Shown: positions 1-7,459 of the stretch, one piece after another | How positions within the stretch are numbered: position 1 is the stretch's first letter | Layout of the letters: each line of letters opens with the position of its first letter | Source: Methylobacterium isbiliense | Lineage (GTDB): Bacteria > Pseudomonadota > Alphaproteobacteria > Rhizobiales > Beijerinckiaceae | Length of the DNA: 48,191 bases | Assembly (NCBI RefSeq): GCF_022179325.1 | Contig: NZ_BPQQ01000057.1 | Location: forward strand, 1-48,191 | Reading direction: 5' to 3' | Translations under genes and position numbers: made by a program | Notes under the pieces: generated by a model | The model's input: the letters and a program-made list of their open reading frames with translations, nothing else | Database searches by the model: none | Told to the model about the DNA's origin: nothing

Positions 1-99
1 CTGGATCGCGACGTGGCGGCGATGGTCGTGCATCACCGGGCCTTCGGCCTCGGGTCGGGACACGGCCTTCGGTGCGTCAGCGGGCGGGTTGCCGCGTAG
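1..99 (+). pseudogene. TnpB (IS200/IS605 OrfB) C-terminal remnant, cut by window edge
   Basis: The first 32 codons read LDRDVAAMVVHHRAFGLG and onward to a TAG at 97-99. This is the end of a TnpB RNA-guided nuclease: DRD is the last RuvC acidic motif. A second copy at 37303-37404 is the same apart from one extra Ala codon (GCG). There it is preceded by the CPEC and CAC zinc-finger cysteines, which confirms the family. Whether the upstream part exists outside the window cannot be seen. Sequence seen directly; family from motif knowledge. Confidence 0.8.
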
Positions 100-139
100 C
101 TGCACCGGGAAGCCGCCTGCTTCAGCGGGCGGAGTTGTC
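99..139 (+). other. IS605-type right end with omega-RNA-like hairpin
   Basis: A hairpin at 113-132 follows the tnpB stop (stem CCGCCTG/CGGGCGG with one G-T pair, six-base loop CTTCAG). The copy at 37404-37444 is identical and the two loci diverge exactly after GTTGTC, at 140 and 37445. That break marks the right end of the element. In IS605-type elements the 3' part of tnpB plus this end forms the guide RNA scaffold and the bases just beyond it are the guide, so 140-159 would be the guide here. The function is inference. Confidence 0.6.
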
Positions 140-170
140 ACTGCACCGACCCCGTCTCGAATGCGGGTAT

Positions 171-196
171 GTAACGGATATCCACGCAGCCCCGAA
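171..196 (+). promoter_or_regulatory. Sigma-F-type promoter GTAACG-N16-CGAA
   Basis: GTAACG at 171-176 and CGAA at 193-196 are separated by exactly 16 bases and lie 20 bases before the CusF-like start at 217. The same arrangement precedes sigF itself (6037-6012, reverse), the cluster at 7166 and the gene at 47780. As I recall, GTAACC-N16-CGAA is the Caulobacter sigma-F motif. It begins 31 bases after the TnpB right end. Confidence 0.7.
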
Positions 197-216
197 CTCT
201 TGTCCACTGAGACACG

Positions 217-601
217 ATGGAGGCGATGGTGGCCGTTCGTTCGAAACCGATGCTGGTGGCAATGCTTGGACTTTCCCTCGCAGGAGCGTTGCCCGCCGCG
301 CCTGCCTTGGCCAGCGAGAGCGCAGTCGATTGGCTGAACCGAGTCGCCCAGTCACGGCGGTCATCCACGGACCAAGCTCCCTGGGGTCACCGGCAAGATC
401 GTGGCCGTGCATCCGCGCGGGGCGAAGCTGACCCTTGCACATGAAGCCATCCCGGCCGTCGATATGCCGGCGATGACCATGACCTTCCCGGTCGCCTACA
501 TGGCCCTGCTCGATAAGGTCAGGACCGGGGACGCGGTGGAGGTGCAGGCGGCCAATCAGGGCGGTGTGGTGCGGATCGTGAATATTCGGCCGTCGCGCTG
601 A
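217..601 (+). pseudogene. CusF-like periplasmic copper-binding protein, frameshifted
   Basis: The ATG at 217 opens a signal peptide (VAMLGLSLAGALPAAPALA) and a short mature start. The copper domain then continues in another frame: VTGKIVAVHPRGAKLTLAHE, IPAVDMPAMTMTFPV, and a C-terminal beta part ending at 601. In the CusF_Ec family the His and the MPAMTM methionines bind Cu(I)/Ag(I) in the periplasm and hand it to the efflux pump. Removing one base near 382, in a CCCTGGGG stretch, would restore QAPGVTGKIV and a protein of about 127 residues. An alternative GTG/ATG start inside the second frame would lack a signal peptide. This is either a real pseudogene or a sequencing error. Confidence 0.75.
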
Positions 602-973
602 ACCGCCAAAGCCTCGGAAGGACGAAGTCCACCGTCCGGGCAGTGGCCCGGAGGCCCATCGCCGGTCTTGCGCCGCCTGACCGAACTCGCCGAGCTCGAT
701 CTGCGTGAACCGACCGGAGCAGGCCCCGTGCCGCTCACGACTCAGGAAGACCTCGCCCAACGGCAGGTACCTGCAGGGGCCCTGTCCGGCGGTCGCGTGG
801 TCTTGTTCACGCCGCACGGCTTCACGGGGTCCTCGGGCTCCCGCCACTGTCCGCCAGGGGCCCTGGCGTGACCCGAAGGCTGGCTCGGACTGAAACTTCC
901 GCGGCCGGCCCTTGCCGTAAACCGCTTCCGGGTCGCGGCACTCGTTCCCAAGCACAAACATCGGAGTTCAACG
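602..973. other. Gap with no recognised gene
   Basis: Short overlapping frames occur on both strands, but none has a ribosome site, signal peptide or recognisable motif. A GGAG just before 974 serves the next gene. I see no tRNA, repeat or strong hairpin here. Confidence 0.5.
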
Positions 974-1279
974 ATGACACGCTCGACGATCATCCCGACC
1001 TCGGCCCTGCTCGGGCTCGCGCTGACGGCAAGCGTCGCGCTCGCCCAGGGCATGGGCGGGCCGGCGTCCTCCCCGGGAGGCGACCAGCCGAGCCAGCAGG
1101 GCGGCATGGGCATGACGAAGGACATGATGGGCGGCAAGTCGGAGGGATCGGGCCCCGGCGACGCGAAGCAGGGCGGCTGCGGCATGATGAAGAAGATGAG
1201 CGCGCTGCAGGACCGGGTGGACCGGCTGGAGCAGCGTCTCAACGCGACCCAGCCGCCGAACCCGGCCAAGCCCCAGTAG
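974..1279 (+). CDS. Small Met/Gly-rich secreted protein with C-terminal coiled coil
   Basis: 101 residues. A signal peptide (ALLGLALTASVALAQ) is followed by a Gly/Met-rich stretch with GGMGMTKDMMGG and GCGMMKKM. A heptad-like helix, LQDRVDRLEQRLNA, then ends in a Pro/Asn tail. GGAG lies 8 bases before the ATG. I do not recognise a named family. Met-rich secreted proteins next to copper genes usually bind Cu(I), and the protein at 8421 has the same style, so a periplasmic metal buffer is the best inference. The single Cys at GGCGMM could assist binding. The next gene, ccdA, starts 180 bases downstream. Confidence 0.75.
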   Translation: MTRSTIIPTSALLGLALTASVALAQGMGGPASSPGGDQPSQQGGMGMTKDMMGGKSEGSGPGDAKQGGCGMMKKMSALQDRVDRLEQRLNATQPPNPAKPQ

Positions 1280-1459
1280 TCGGATCGTTGACCCGCGAGC
1301 CTCGACCTCGCGAGTTTTCTGCCCCGCCCGGTCGGCACGGTCCCGTCCGGCGCCTTCAGCCGGGCGCGGCCGTCCGCCGCCTTCGGGCGCGCCGGAGTGC
1401 GACGGCGGCGTCTCGCCCGACGGCGCCCCGCAACTCTCATCCCAGGACGGCGACCCACG

Positions 1460-2186
1460 ATGGCAGGCGCGTCGGAAATTGGTTTGGCGGCGGCCTTCGC
1501 CGCCGGCGCAATCTCCTTCCTCTCGCCATGCGTTCTGCCGCTCGTGCCGGGCTACGTGTCGTACGTGGCCGGGCAGAACCTTGCCGGGAGCGGGCTCCTC
1601 GCACCGCGGGCGCACACTCGGGCTGAGCCTCTGTTTCGTCCTCGGCTTCTCGACCGTGTTCGTCGGCCTGGGCGCGGGGGCGAACACCCTCAGCGCGCTG
1701 CTGCGAGCCCACCTCTACGAGGTCGGGCTTGCAAGCGGCATCACCGTCATCCTGTTCGGCCTGTTCACCACGGGCCTGTTCCGCCTGCGCATCCTCGAAC
1801 GCGAGTTTCGCTGGCATGGCCGCACGCCCGGCGGAAACCCGGCGTCGGCGTTCCTGCTCGGCATGGCCTTCGCCTTCGGCTGGACGCCCTGCATCGGCCC
1901 GGTGCTTGGCACGATCCTGGCTCTGGCGGCGTCCTCGGCCAGCACGAGCGGGATCGCACTCCTCGCGGTGTACTCGGCAGGCTTGGGCGTGCCGTTCGTG
2001 CTGGCCGCGATGTTCATGGGCGGGTTCGTCGCGCGGCTCCGCACGCTCCGGGTCGCCGGCCGCGTCCTGCAGGTCCTCAGCGGCATGACCATGATCGCGA
2101 TGGGAGCCGCGATGCTCACGGGCGACCTCGCCGGGCTCGCGGCTTGGCTCCTCGACGCCTTTCCCGCACTCGCCCGGATCGGGTGA
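1460..2186 (+). pseudogene. ccdA: CcdA-type thiol-disulfide transmembrane protein, frameshifted
   Basis: CcdA carries electrons from cytoplasmic thioredoxin across the inner membrane to periplasmic dithiols such as apocytochrome c or SCO-type proteins. The ATG at 1460 gives the first helix with FLSPCVLPLVPGYVSYVAG. Near 1585-1610 the frame shifts by one and continues with GRTLGLSLCFVLGF, FGWTPCIGPVLG and the end at 2186. Both active cysteines are present, one each side of the break and each in its SPC or TPC loop. The intact paralogue at 36009-36731 aligns along the whole length and shows what the product should be. It is close to copper cytochrome genes, so it probably served their maturation. 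A true mutation or a base error are both possible. Confidence 0.85.
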
Positions 2187-2331
2187 CTTCCGGGGATGCG
2201 GTCACCGGGCTCCCCATCGGCAACCTGGCCGCCTCTCGGGATAGCGCGTGGCTCGCTCAGGCGGAAGCGTGCGGGCACCCCGGCCATGATAGCCAAACCG
2301 GTGGCCCGTTGCGGGAGGCATGCCGGCCATG

Positions 2332-2544
2332 TCACGAGTGCCGCCGCCGCGGGCAGGCCTCGGCCCTGTCCGGAAGCGACCGGCAAGCCTCCTGCAAGGC
2401 GGTACCGTTCAGCGCGGGATCGAGCGCCTCCAGCGCTTGCAGTAGGTACGCCGCGGCGGCCATCTGCCGGTCCGCGACGGTACGGCGGAGAGCCCGAACG
2501 AACAGTCCTTCGAGCTCGCCGGGATCCTGCGGCATCACGTCCAT
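2332..2544 (-). CDS. Small helical protein of unknown function
   Basis: 70 residues starting MDVMPQDPGELEGLFVRALR. It is predicted to be mostly helical with VADRQMAAAAYLLQALEAL in the middle. The same pattern (an Ala/Leu helix ending in ALEAL) appears in the broken gene at 21030-21178, so this looks like a small family rather than chance. The ribosome site is weak and an in-frame stop lies directly before the ATG. A near-match to the sigma-F promoter lies about 170 bases upstream on the same strand. No function can be assigned. Confidence 0.45.
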   Translation of the reverse strand: MDVMPQDPGELEGLFVRALRRTVADRQMAAAAYLLQALEALDPALNGTALQEACRSLPDRAEACPRRRHS

Positions 2545-2711
2545 CTACGGCAGCACCTGCCGCTCCGAGACATCGACGGGCGTCGGGGCTGTCAGGCCAA
2601 CTGCTCAAGGAGCAGCCGGCTGTCCGGCTCCCTCCCGGTAGGACGGGCCTATCGCCTCGGCGTGGAACCGAAGAGCCGCCCCGGTCACACCCATACCTGC
2701 GCCGCTGCCAT

Positions 2712-2737
2712 CTCGAGCCTTCGACGTCGACGGTTAC
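2712..2737 (-). promoter_or_regulatory. Possible sigma-F-type promoter, one mismatch
   Basis: On the reverse strand GTAACC (2737-2732) is followed after 16 bases by CGAG (2715-2712), one base off CGAA. It would read toward the small gene ending at 2332. It is weaker than the four exact sites and the leader would be about 165 bases, so it is tentative. Confidence 0.3.
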
Positions 2738-2767
2738 GGGGCGGGAAGGTCGCGCGCCGGCGCTCGA

Positions 2768-2863
2768 CCAGGATCCGATCGCGCTGCAATCGGATCCTGG
2801 GCTAAGTCTTTGATACGGTCGCATTTTCTGAGACGAACCGGCGACCACTTCGTCGGAAAATGC
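2768..2863. repeat. Tandem palindromic (REP-like) element
   Basis: Two strong inverted repeats sit side by side. CCAGGATCCGAT (2768-2779) pairs perfectly with 2789-2800 across a nine-base loop. GCATTTTC (2821-2828) pairs with GAAAATGC (2856-2863), with an inner GACGAA/TTCGTC stem. The second unit, read in reverse, resembles the GCATTTTCCGACGAAGTGG palindrome I recall as dispersed between genes in Rhizobiales genomes. It lies downstream of the reverse cytochrome operon ending at 2898 and may also act as its terminator. Confidence 0.6.
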
Positions 2864-2897
2864 TCTAGCCGGCGGAAATGCCCGGGATGGATTGCGC

Positions 2898-3386
2898 TCA
2901 GGGCCGGCGACCGGCGGACGGACGCGCCGCTCGCCCGTTGCCGGCCTCGGCCCCGGCCTGCCGGAGGAACTCGACTGCCCGTTCGAGCTGCGCGGCGTCG
3001 GTGATGCCGCCGAACACCATGCGGGTGCCGGGCACAACGGACTGGGGATCTTTCAGGAAGCGCGCGAGGGTAGGCGCGTTCCAGACCAAACCGCTCTGCC
3101 GCATCGCCTTCGAGAAGGGATAGCCCGGCACCGCGCCGGCGGCGCGGCCGAACACATGCGTCAGCGCAGGACCCGTCGTGTGCCGCGCTCCCGCTCCGAT
3201 CTGATGGCAATGCGCGCAGGGCCTGAAGTCGGGCTCGAACGTCGCTGCAGGAACGTCGACGGCCGCAGGGTCGGCAAGACCGGGACGCGCGGACGGAGGC
3301 AAGTCTGGTCCCGACAGGGAGTAGGCGGTCAGGCCGGCGCCCAGGCAACCGACCACGATCAAGGCAAGCACGCGTGAACGGCGCAC
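2898..3386 (-). CDS. Membrane-anchored or secreted class I cytochrome c
   Basis: 162 residues from a GTG start, three bases after the SCO stop, so translation is coupled. The N terminus has a hydrophobic anchor (VLALIVVGCLGAGLTAYSL). The haem site is CAHCH at residues 57-61 and a later GTRMVF supplies the likely axial Met. The layout (haem near the N terminus, KDPQSVVPGTRM, then LRQAG) is that of small electron-carrier cytochromes c. It acts outside the cytoplasmic membrane. Last gene of the PCuAC-SCO-cytochrome operon. The Ala/Arg-rich tail after residue 148 looks dispensable. Confidence 0.9.
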   Translation of the reverse strand: MRRSRVLALIVVGCLGAGLTAYSLSGPDLPPSARPGLADPAAVDVPAATFEPDFRPCAHCHQIGAGARHTTGPALTHVFGRAAGAVPGYPFSKAMRQSGLVWNAPTLARFLKDPQSVVPGTRMVFGGITDAAQLERAVEFLRQAGAEAGNGRAARPSAGRRP

Positions 3387-3389
3387 GAC

Positions 3390-3980
3390 TCAGGCAGCCT
3401 TCAGCCCGAGCAGGAGGCGCAGCTTCATCATCGCGGCTTCCCGGGACTCGCCCTGGGCAATCGTGCCCTTGAAGCGGTGCTCGCGACCCATCAGGAACAC
3501 GCTGGCCGTGTGGTTCATCGCGTAGTCGCCGGCGGCCGTCGGCACCTTCTCCGAATGGACCTTGTAGGCCTTCGCGACGGCCTTGACCTCCTCCGGCGTC
3601 CCGGTCAACGCCAGGATGCGAGGGTCGAAGGCCTGCATGTACTGGGCGAGCGCCTCCCCTGTGTCCCGCTCGGGATCCAGGGTGACGAACACCGCCTGCA
3701 GGAGGTCCGCATCGGGCCCGAGGTCCCGCAGGTCCTGGGACAAGGTGGCCAGCGCCGTTGGGCGGACGTCCGGACAGTGAGTGAAGCCGAAGAAGACGAC
3801 CAGGGGCTTGCCCCTCAGGTCGCCCGACTCGAACACCGCCCCCGTGTGCGCGACCAGCCGGAAGGGGCCGCCGATCTCCGGCCGCCCGATTGCCGTCACC
3901 CGGGGTTCCACGGGACGACCGATCAGGAGCGCGGCCCCGACCGCCAGGGCACCATAGCGGATGACCTTGAAGGCGCTCAC
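3390..3980 (-). CDS. SCO1/SenC-type copper protein with a missing metal-binding Cys
   Basis: 196 residues. The GTG start overlaps the PCuAC stop by four bases (GTGA). SCO proteins are membrane-anchored thioredoxin-fold copper chaperones for cytochrome oxidase CuA and use a CxxxC pair plus a distal His. Here the anchor is residues 9-21, the motif reads THCPDVRPTAL and the distal His is H157 in MNHTASVF. The second Cys of CxxxC is Arg73 (codon CGC, one transition from TGC). Copper binding or thiol exchange should be impaired unless another group substitutes. The fold is otherwise complete, including TLDPERDT. Its neighbours are the usual ones for this gene. Confidence 0.9.
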   Translation of the reverse strand: MSAFKVIRYGALAVGAALLIGRPVEPRVTAIGRPEIGGPFRLVAHTGAVFESGDLRGKPLVVFFGFTHCPDVRPTALATLSQDLRDLGPDADLLQAVFVTLDPERDTGEALAQYMQAFDPRILALTGTPEEVKAVAKAYKVHSEKVPTAAGDYAMNHTASVFLMGREHRFKGTIAQGESREAAMMKLRLLLGLKAA

Positions 3981-4522
3981 CGCGTCCGGTCCCCATCGGG
4001 GCCGGCCTGGCGTCCGCGGCCGGTGGGCGCCGAGGCCTCGACCCGCTCGACGACGGGTTCCACGTCGACCTTGCCCGCCTTGCGGATCTCCAGCGTCAGC
4101 GGCACGTGCTCGCCCTCGCGCAGCGGCTGCTTCCGGTCCACGAACATGAGGTGATAGCCTCGCGGCTTGATCTCGACATGTCCCCCCGGCGCGACCTCCA
4201 GACCGTCGTCGAGAGGACGCATGCGCATGGCGCCGTTCTCCACCGTCATGGCGTGGAGCTCGACATGCCCCGCGACCGGCGAGGTCGCTCCGACGAGGCG
4301 TTCGGCTCGCGCACCCCGGCTCTCGATGGAGAGATGGCCGGCGCCGACCGTGCCCCCCGGCGGTGTCGCCCGAGCCCAAGGGCTCGCGCCGGCGAGCATC
4401 CCGACCTTGTAGTCGTGGGCGAGCGCGGGTAGGCCGAGGACGGCGGCCACCGGGGCCGCGACCAAGGCCCTCCTCGCCGAACGTCTCGACAGCGCACGTG
4501 GCGGCATCCGAACCTCCATCAT
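3977..4522 (-). CDS. PCuAC-domain periplasmic copper chaperone
   Basis: 181 residues. An Arg-rich, possibly twin-arginine leader (LSRRSARRALVAAPVAAVLG) is followed by the PCuAC fold. The copper motif is visible as H90-x-M92, M101, H124 and M126 in VELHAMTVENGAMRM and YHLMFV. PCuAC passes Cu(I) to the CuA site of cytochrome oxidase together with SCO, and it overlaps the SCO gene here. First gene of the three-gene reverse operon. The C-terminal ERVEASAPTGRGRQ tail is extra compared with the minimal domain. Start chosen at the first ATG; an ATG five codons in (MPPRAL) is also possible. Confidence 0.9.
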   Translation of the reverse strand: MMEVRMPPRALSRRSARRALVAAPVAAVLGLPALAHDYKVGMLAGASPWARATPPGGTVGAGHLSIESRGARAERLVGATSPVAGHVELHAMTVENGAMRMRPLDDGLEVAPGGHVEIKPRGYHLMFVDRKQPLREGEHVPLTLEIRKAGKVDVEPVVERVEASAPTGRGRQAGPDGDRTR

Positions 4523-4794
4523 CGATGCCGGTGCAGGGACGGCATCCCAGGTCGGTGGATCAGGCGTTTCGTCGGGGCGGGAGCGGGCAACCGCCTCTGT
4601 CCCGATGAGATGATCACGGGCGCGCAGGCCGCCCTTCCGGAAAAGGGAGCATGGGCGAACGTGCCCGTGATCCGCACGGCCGGTGCAGGACGGCTCAAGA
4701 GGTCGGCAGGCGCGGGCCCCGGATCAGCCATGGCGACCTCGTCGAAGGACCCTGTTCCCGAACCCACGCTCGCGTGACCGTCCGGCCGCGCGGA

Positions 4795-5439
4795 TCACCA
4801 GCGCAGCAGTCGCGGGCCGAGCAGGCCGCCGGCGAGGGTGCAGAACGCGATGGTGCCGCCGTACCAGAGCGCCACGAACGGGACCGAGTCGTCCATGCAG
4901 TGAAGGGCGTACCCCATCGCGCTGATCCCCCCGGCGGCCAGCCCGGCGAGCGCGCCCGTCCGCACGAGGTCGGTCGGGGCGGCGAACCGGCGGACGGCCC
5001 AGACCAGGGCGGCGAAGGGCAGCACGGCGATGATCGGGATCGACACGAGGCACTCCAGCCACATGTGTCCGACGAGCATCCTGTCCCAGTGCGAGCTCGG
5101 CGCCGAGGCCAGGCTGAGCGCGGCCAGCAGCATGACGCCGAAGAATGGCGCCGCGGCGACCCAGGTCCGGATCCTGGTCTCGCCGCCCGGGCGCGCGACC
5201 TTCGTCAACAGCCAACAGGCCAGGACGACGGTGCCGGCGCCGAAGGCGACCTTCAGGAGCAGGAACCCGAGCACTCCGGGATGGTGGAGGTCCGGCCGCA
5301 CCCCGAGCGACAGAAGCGCGACGCAGAGCGCCGCCCCCGCGCCGAGCGCCGCGGCGAGGCCGAGGCCGCGCTTGAGCCGACGGCGGTCGGTCGGCTCGAT
5401 GTTCGTGCTGAGCATCTCGATCAGCTCGCTCGTTCTCAT
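4795..5439 (-). CDS. nrsF: NrsF-like membrane anti-sigma factor (DUF1109)
   Basis: 214 residues with six hydrophobic segments after a short cytoplasmic N terminus (MRTSELIEMLSTNIEPT). Proteins of this type hold ECF sigma-F at the membrane and release it under metal or oxidative stress; conserved periplasmic cysteines act in sensing. Candidates seen here are Cys in WLECLVSIP and in ALHCMDDS. The ATG overlaps the sigF stop by four bases, as expected for a sigma/anti-sigma pair. The C terminus GGLLGPRLLRW is typical of the family. Confidence 0.85.
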   Translation of the reverse strand: MRTSELIEMLSTNIEPTDRRRLKRGLGLAAALGAGAALCVALLSLGVRPDLHHPGVLGFLLLKVAFGAGTVVLACWLLTKVARPGGETRIRTWVAAAPFFGVMLLAALSLASAPSSHWDRMLVGHMWLECLVSIPIIAVLPFAALVWAVRRFAAPTDLVRTGALAGLAAGGISAMGYALHCMDDSVPFVALWYGGTIAFCTLAGGLLGPRLLRW

Positions 5440-5993
5440 CGTGCCCTTCCTTGGCTGATCGCGGACGCCATGGCCTTGAGGCCACGGTGGACGCTGACCT
5501 TGATGGCGGATTCCGACATGCCGGTTCGGCTGGCAGCCTCGGCGACGCTCAACCCGTCGAGCTTCACGTAGCGGATCGCGCGCCGCATCTTCTCGGGCAG
5601 CTTGGCCAGAAGCCGATCCAAGTCATGCGCGCTCTCCGCACCGGTATGGTCGTCCTGCGCCGCGAAGTCGCTTGCATCCTCGATGGGCACGTCGGCCATC
5701 GAGGCGCGCGTATGGCGCAGGTGGTCGATCAGCTTGTAGCGGGCGATGGCCTGCACCCACGGGGTGAACGGCTGGCCCACGTCGTAGGTATGCCGACGCG
5801 TATGGATCGCCATCAGCGTGTCCTGCACGAGGTCCTCCGCCTCGGACTGGCTGCGCCCGATGCGGGCAAGCCTACTACGGTAATAGGCGCGCAGATGCCG
5901 GCTGAGTCGGTCGAGAACCACCCGGTACGCGGCCGCATCGCCATCCAGGCTGGCCCTCATCAGACCCCTGAGTTCTGGTTCACTGGCAATCAT
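5436..5993 (-). CDS. sigF: ECF sigma factor of the SigF (ECF16) type
   Basis: 185 residues starting MIASEPELRGLMRASLDGD. Region 2 is SEAEDLVQDTLMAIH and TPWVQAIARYKLIDHLR. Region 4 is LPEKMRRAIRYVKLDGLSVAE with the helix-turn-helix MSESAIKVSVHRGLKAM. The ATG was chosen because GGGGAG lies just upstream; longer in-frame extensions cross the promoter. It would direct RNA polymerase to GTAAC(C/G)-N16-CGAA sites, one of which lies directly upstream. Partner of nrsF. In Caulobacter this sigma factor answers heavy-metal stress, which fits the copper genes around it. Confidence 0.9.
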   Translation of the reverse strand: MIASEPELRGLMRASLDGDAAAYRVVLDRLSRHLRAYYRSRLARIGRSQSEAEDLVQDTLMAIHTRRHTYDVGQPFTPWVQAIARYKLIDHLRHTRASMADVPIEDASDFAAQDDHTGAESAHDLDRLLAKLPEKMRRAIRYVKLDGLSVAEAASRTGMSESAIKVSVHRGLKAMASAISQGRAR

Positions 5994-6011
5994 CGTGCAC
6001 TCCCCAGGAAG

Positions 6012-6037
6012 TTCGGGAGGCCTGCCTGAACGGTTAC
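6012..6037 (-). promoter_or_regulatory. Autoregulatory sigma-F promoter
   Basis: On the reverse strand GTAACC (6037-6032), 16 bases, then CGAA (6015-6012), ending 19 bases before the sigF ATG. This is an exact match to the recalled sigma-F motif and places sigF-nrsF under its own control. It anchors the reading of the other three exact copies in the window. Confidence 0.8.
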
Positions 6038-6320
6038 AGTTGCCTGCCGGCGCGATGGCGGCGGGGCCAAGGCATGGCGGCTTCCGGCCCGGACCACCGT
6101 CTGATGGCTCGGGTCGGGCGCCGGGCCACGAAGGGAGAGGTTGACCGCGCAGGTGCGCGCCGAGGGCAGCCGGCAATGGGCCGGGTCACCGTGGGATGAC
6201 ATCTAATCTCGTCCTGGAAGATTGTAGGGGCCGGCCCCTCGCCGAGGGGTCCAGGCACAAGCCTGCCGCGGCTGTCGTCGCCGGAAGCGCGGCTACGCGC
6301 GCGCCAGTTGGCCGCCGCGC

Positions 6321-6674
6321 CTAGTTCAGGACGGAGCTCTTTGGCGGCAAGGGATCGGGCGGTCCTTGCAGGCTCGCGCCCGCGACATCCGCGAGCGCAT
6401 ACCCGAACGAGGCCCCGGCGCTCCGGGAGCCGAACGCCGCCGGAGCGATGGCGACGAAACCGGCGCACAGCAGTGAGCAGGCCGCGGCGGCCTTCCCTCC
6501 CTCGTCACATCCGTCGCAGCCGTCGGGCATCGGCACCTGCATCGCCGCCACGGGCAGGGATGCTTTCATGTGCGCGGCCTGGACGCCATGCGGCGCGAAC
6601 CCGGCCACAAAGGCGAGGGTCAGGAACCACGCGCAGACGGAACGGGACCGAAGCCAGGACATTCGCCCCAGCAT
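6321..6674 (-). CDS. Cys-rich secreted or membrane protein, unknown (DUF2946-like style)
   Basis: 117 residues. A signal peptide (VCAWFLTLAFVAGFAPHGVQA) is followed by MPDGCDGCDEGG, then a second hydrophobic stretch with CSLLCAGFVAIAPAAF and a Pro-rich tail. The pattern CxxC followed by a Cys-containing membrane helix recurs in the unrelated-looking proteins at 29652 and 44035. All sit beside copper genes and resemble the loose DUF2946 group of small envelope proteins. A metal-binding role is inferred only. It lies upstream of sigF on the same strand with a 327-base gap. Confidence 0.7.
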   Translation of the reverse strand: MLGRMSWLRSRSVCAWFLTLAFVAGFAPHGVQAAHMKASLPVAAMQVPMPDGCDGCDEGGKAAAACSLLCAGFVAIAPAAFGSRSAGASFGYALADVAGASLQGPPDPLPPKSSVLN

Positions 6675-7082
6675 GACAGGTCGCGGGACGCCCCGAAAGG
6701 GCGTGCACCGGCTGGGCGACCGGTTTGCCGCGGATGGTTAAGTGAGATGTGACGGACAGCGGGCGTTGCCCGTGCAGCCCACGTTGCAACGAAGGGTTCG
6801 CCGCCTCCGAACTAGGCAGCATGGACCGGATGGCGCCGGCGGTTCGCGAGGGGCATTGCGGCGGGTTGGCCGTCGGGGCGGTACGGGCGTCACGACCCCG
6901 GCGCGCTCCGGGCCGCCAAAGGACAAACGCCGCCCAGGCACTCTCGCCGAGGGCTGACAGTATCGGGCCGGACATGAGCGGAGTGGTTCGGGTGCGCACG
7001 GGCCCGCCCAGGGTGAGGCAGCGCGTGCCGATGTTCATTCCGGCGCCGACGGGAAGGCGCCGGGCATCCCGCACCTCCTGAT
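6675..7082. other. Gap with no recognised gene
   Basis: About 400 bases between the reverse gene starting at 6674 and the promoter at 7083. Both strands carry open frames, including one reverse frame extending through 6505-7389, but none has a credible start, motif or homology I recognise. A GGCGTTGCCC-type short inverted repeat is the only structure seen. Confidence 0.45.
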
Positions 7083-7108
7083 GTAACGAAAGGATTTTGC
7101 CTCCCGAA
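7083..7108 (+). promoter_or_regulatory. Sigma-F-type promoter GTAACG-N16-CGAA
   Basis: GTAACG at 7083-7088 and CGAA at 7105-7108 with exactly 16 bases between. It reads into the secreted-protein/YtkA cluster starting at 7166. Flanking bases (T before GTAAC, CC before CGAA) are shared with the site before sigF. Confidence 0.7.
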
Positions 7109-7165
7109 CTGATGAGCAATGGCGCCGAAGCCATGGCGCTCCCTCGGAGAACGGTGGACAAGATC

Positions 7166-7459
7166 ATGAAGCCCCTCGTCGGTATCGCTCTCGCGACGCT
7201 GGCCTTCGTCGGCACCGCATCGGCCGCGCCCACCTGGCAGTCGCGGACTGGCCCGCGCCTCCACGCCCCGTATCCCGCTCCCGCCTTGCGTGATCCGGAG
7301 ACGACCGGAACCCTCGCAGGCAGCCTGAACCGCACGCGCGGCCTGCGCGACCTGCAGGGACGAGACTTCCGCAGCAGCACACGCGGCAACGCCCGATTCC
7401 CGGAGCGCCTGCCGGCTCAGCAAAACCTCGGCGGCACTGCAGGTGGGCCTGAGTTTTGA
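7166..7459 (+). CDS. Small secreted protein of unknown function
   Basis: 97 residues from ATG 7166: signal peptide MKPLVGIALATLAFVGTASA, then a basic, Asn/Arg/Gly-rich chain with no Cys (PETTGTLAGSLNRTRGLRD, ARFPERLPAQQNLGG). GGTGGA lies six bases before this ATG; upstream in-frame ATGs lack such a site and would hide the signal peptide. The stop overlaps the next start (TTGA), so it is the first gene of a cluster behind a sigma-F-type promoter. I do not recognise a family. Confidence 0.65.
   Translation: MKPLVGIALATLAFVGTASAAPTWQSRTGPRLHAPYPAPALRDPETTGTLAGSLNRTRGLRDLQGRDFRSSTRGNARFPERLPAQQNLGGTAGGPEF

Larger units (their letters stand above)
1..139 (+). repeat. Direct repeat, partner at 37303-37444
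   Basis: Bases 1-139 match 37303-37444 in the same orientation. The only difference noticed is one extra GCG triplet in the second copy. The repeat covers the TnpB C terminus and right-end hairpin. It brackets about 37 kb of metal-resistance genes, so recombination between the copies would delete or circularise that segment. Confidence 0.85.

Noticed and set aside
6505-7389. 294-residue reverse open frame
   Set aside because: It overlaps two better-supported genes and a promoter and shows no family pattern.
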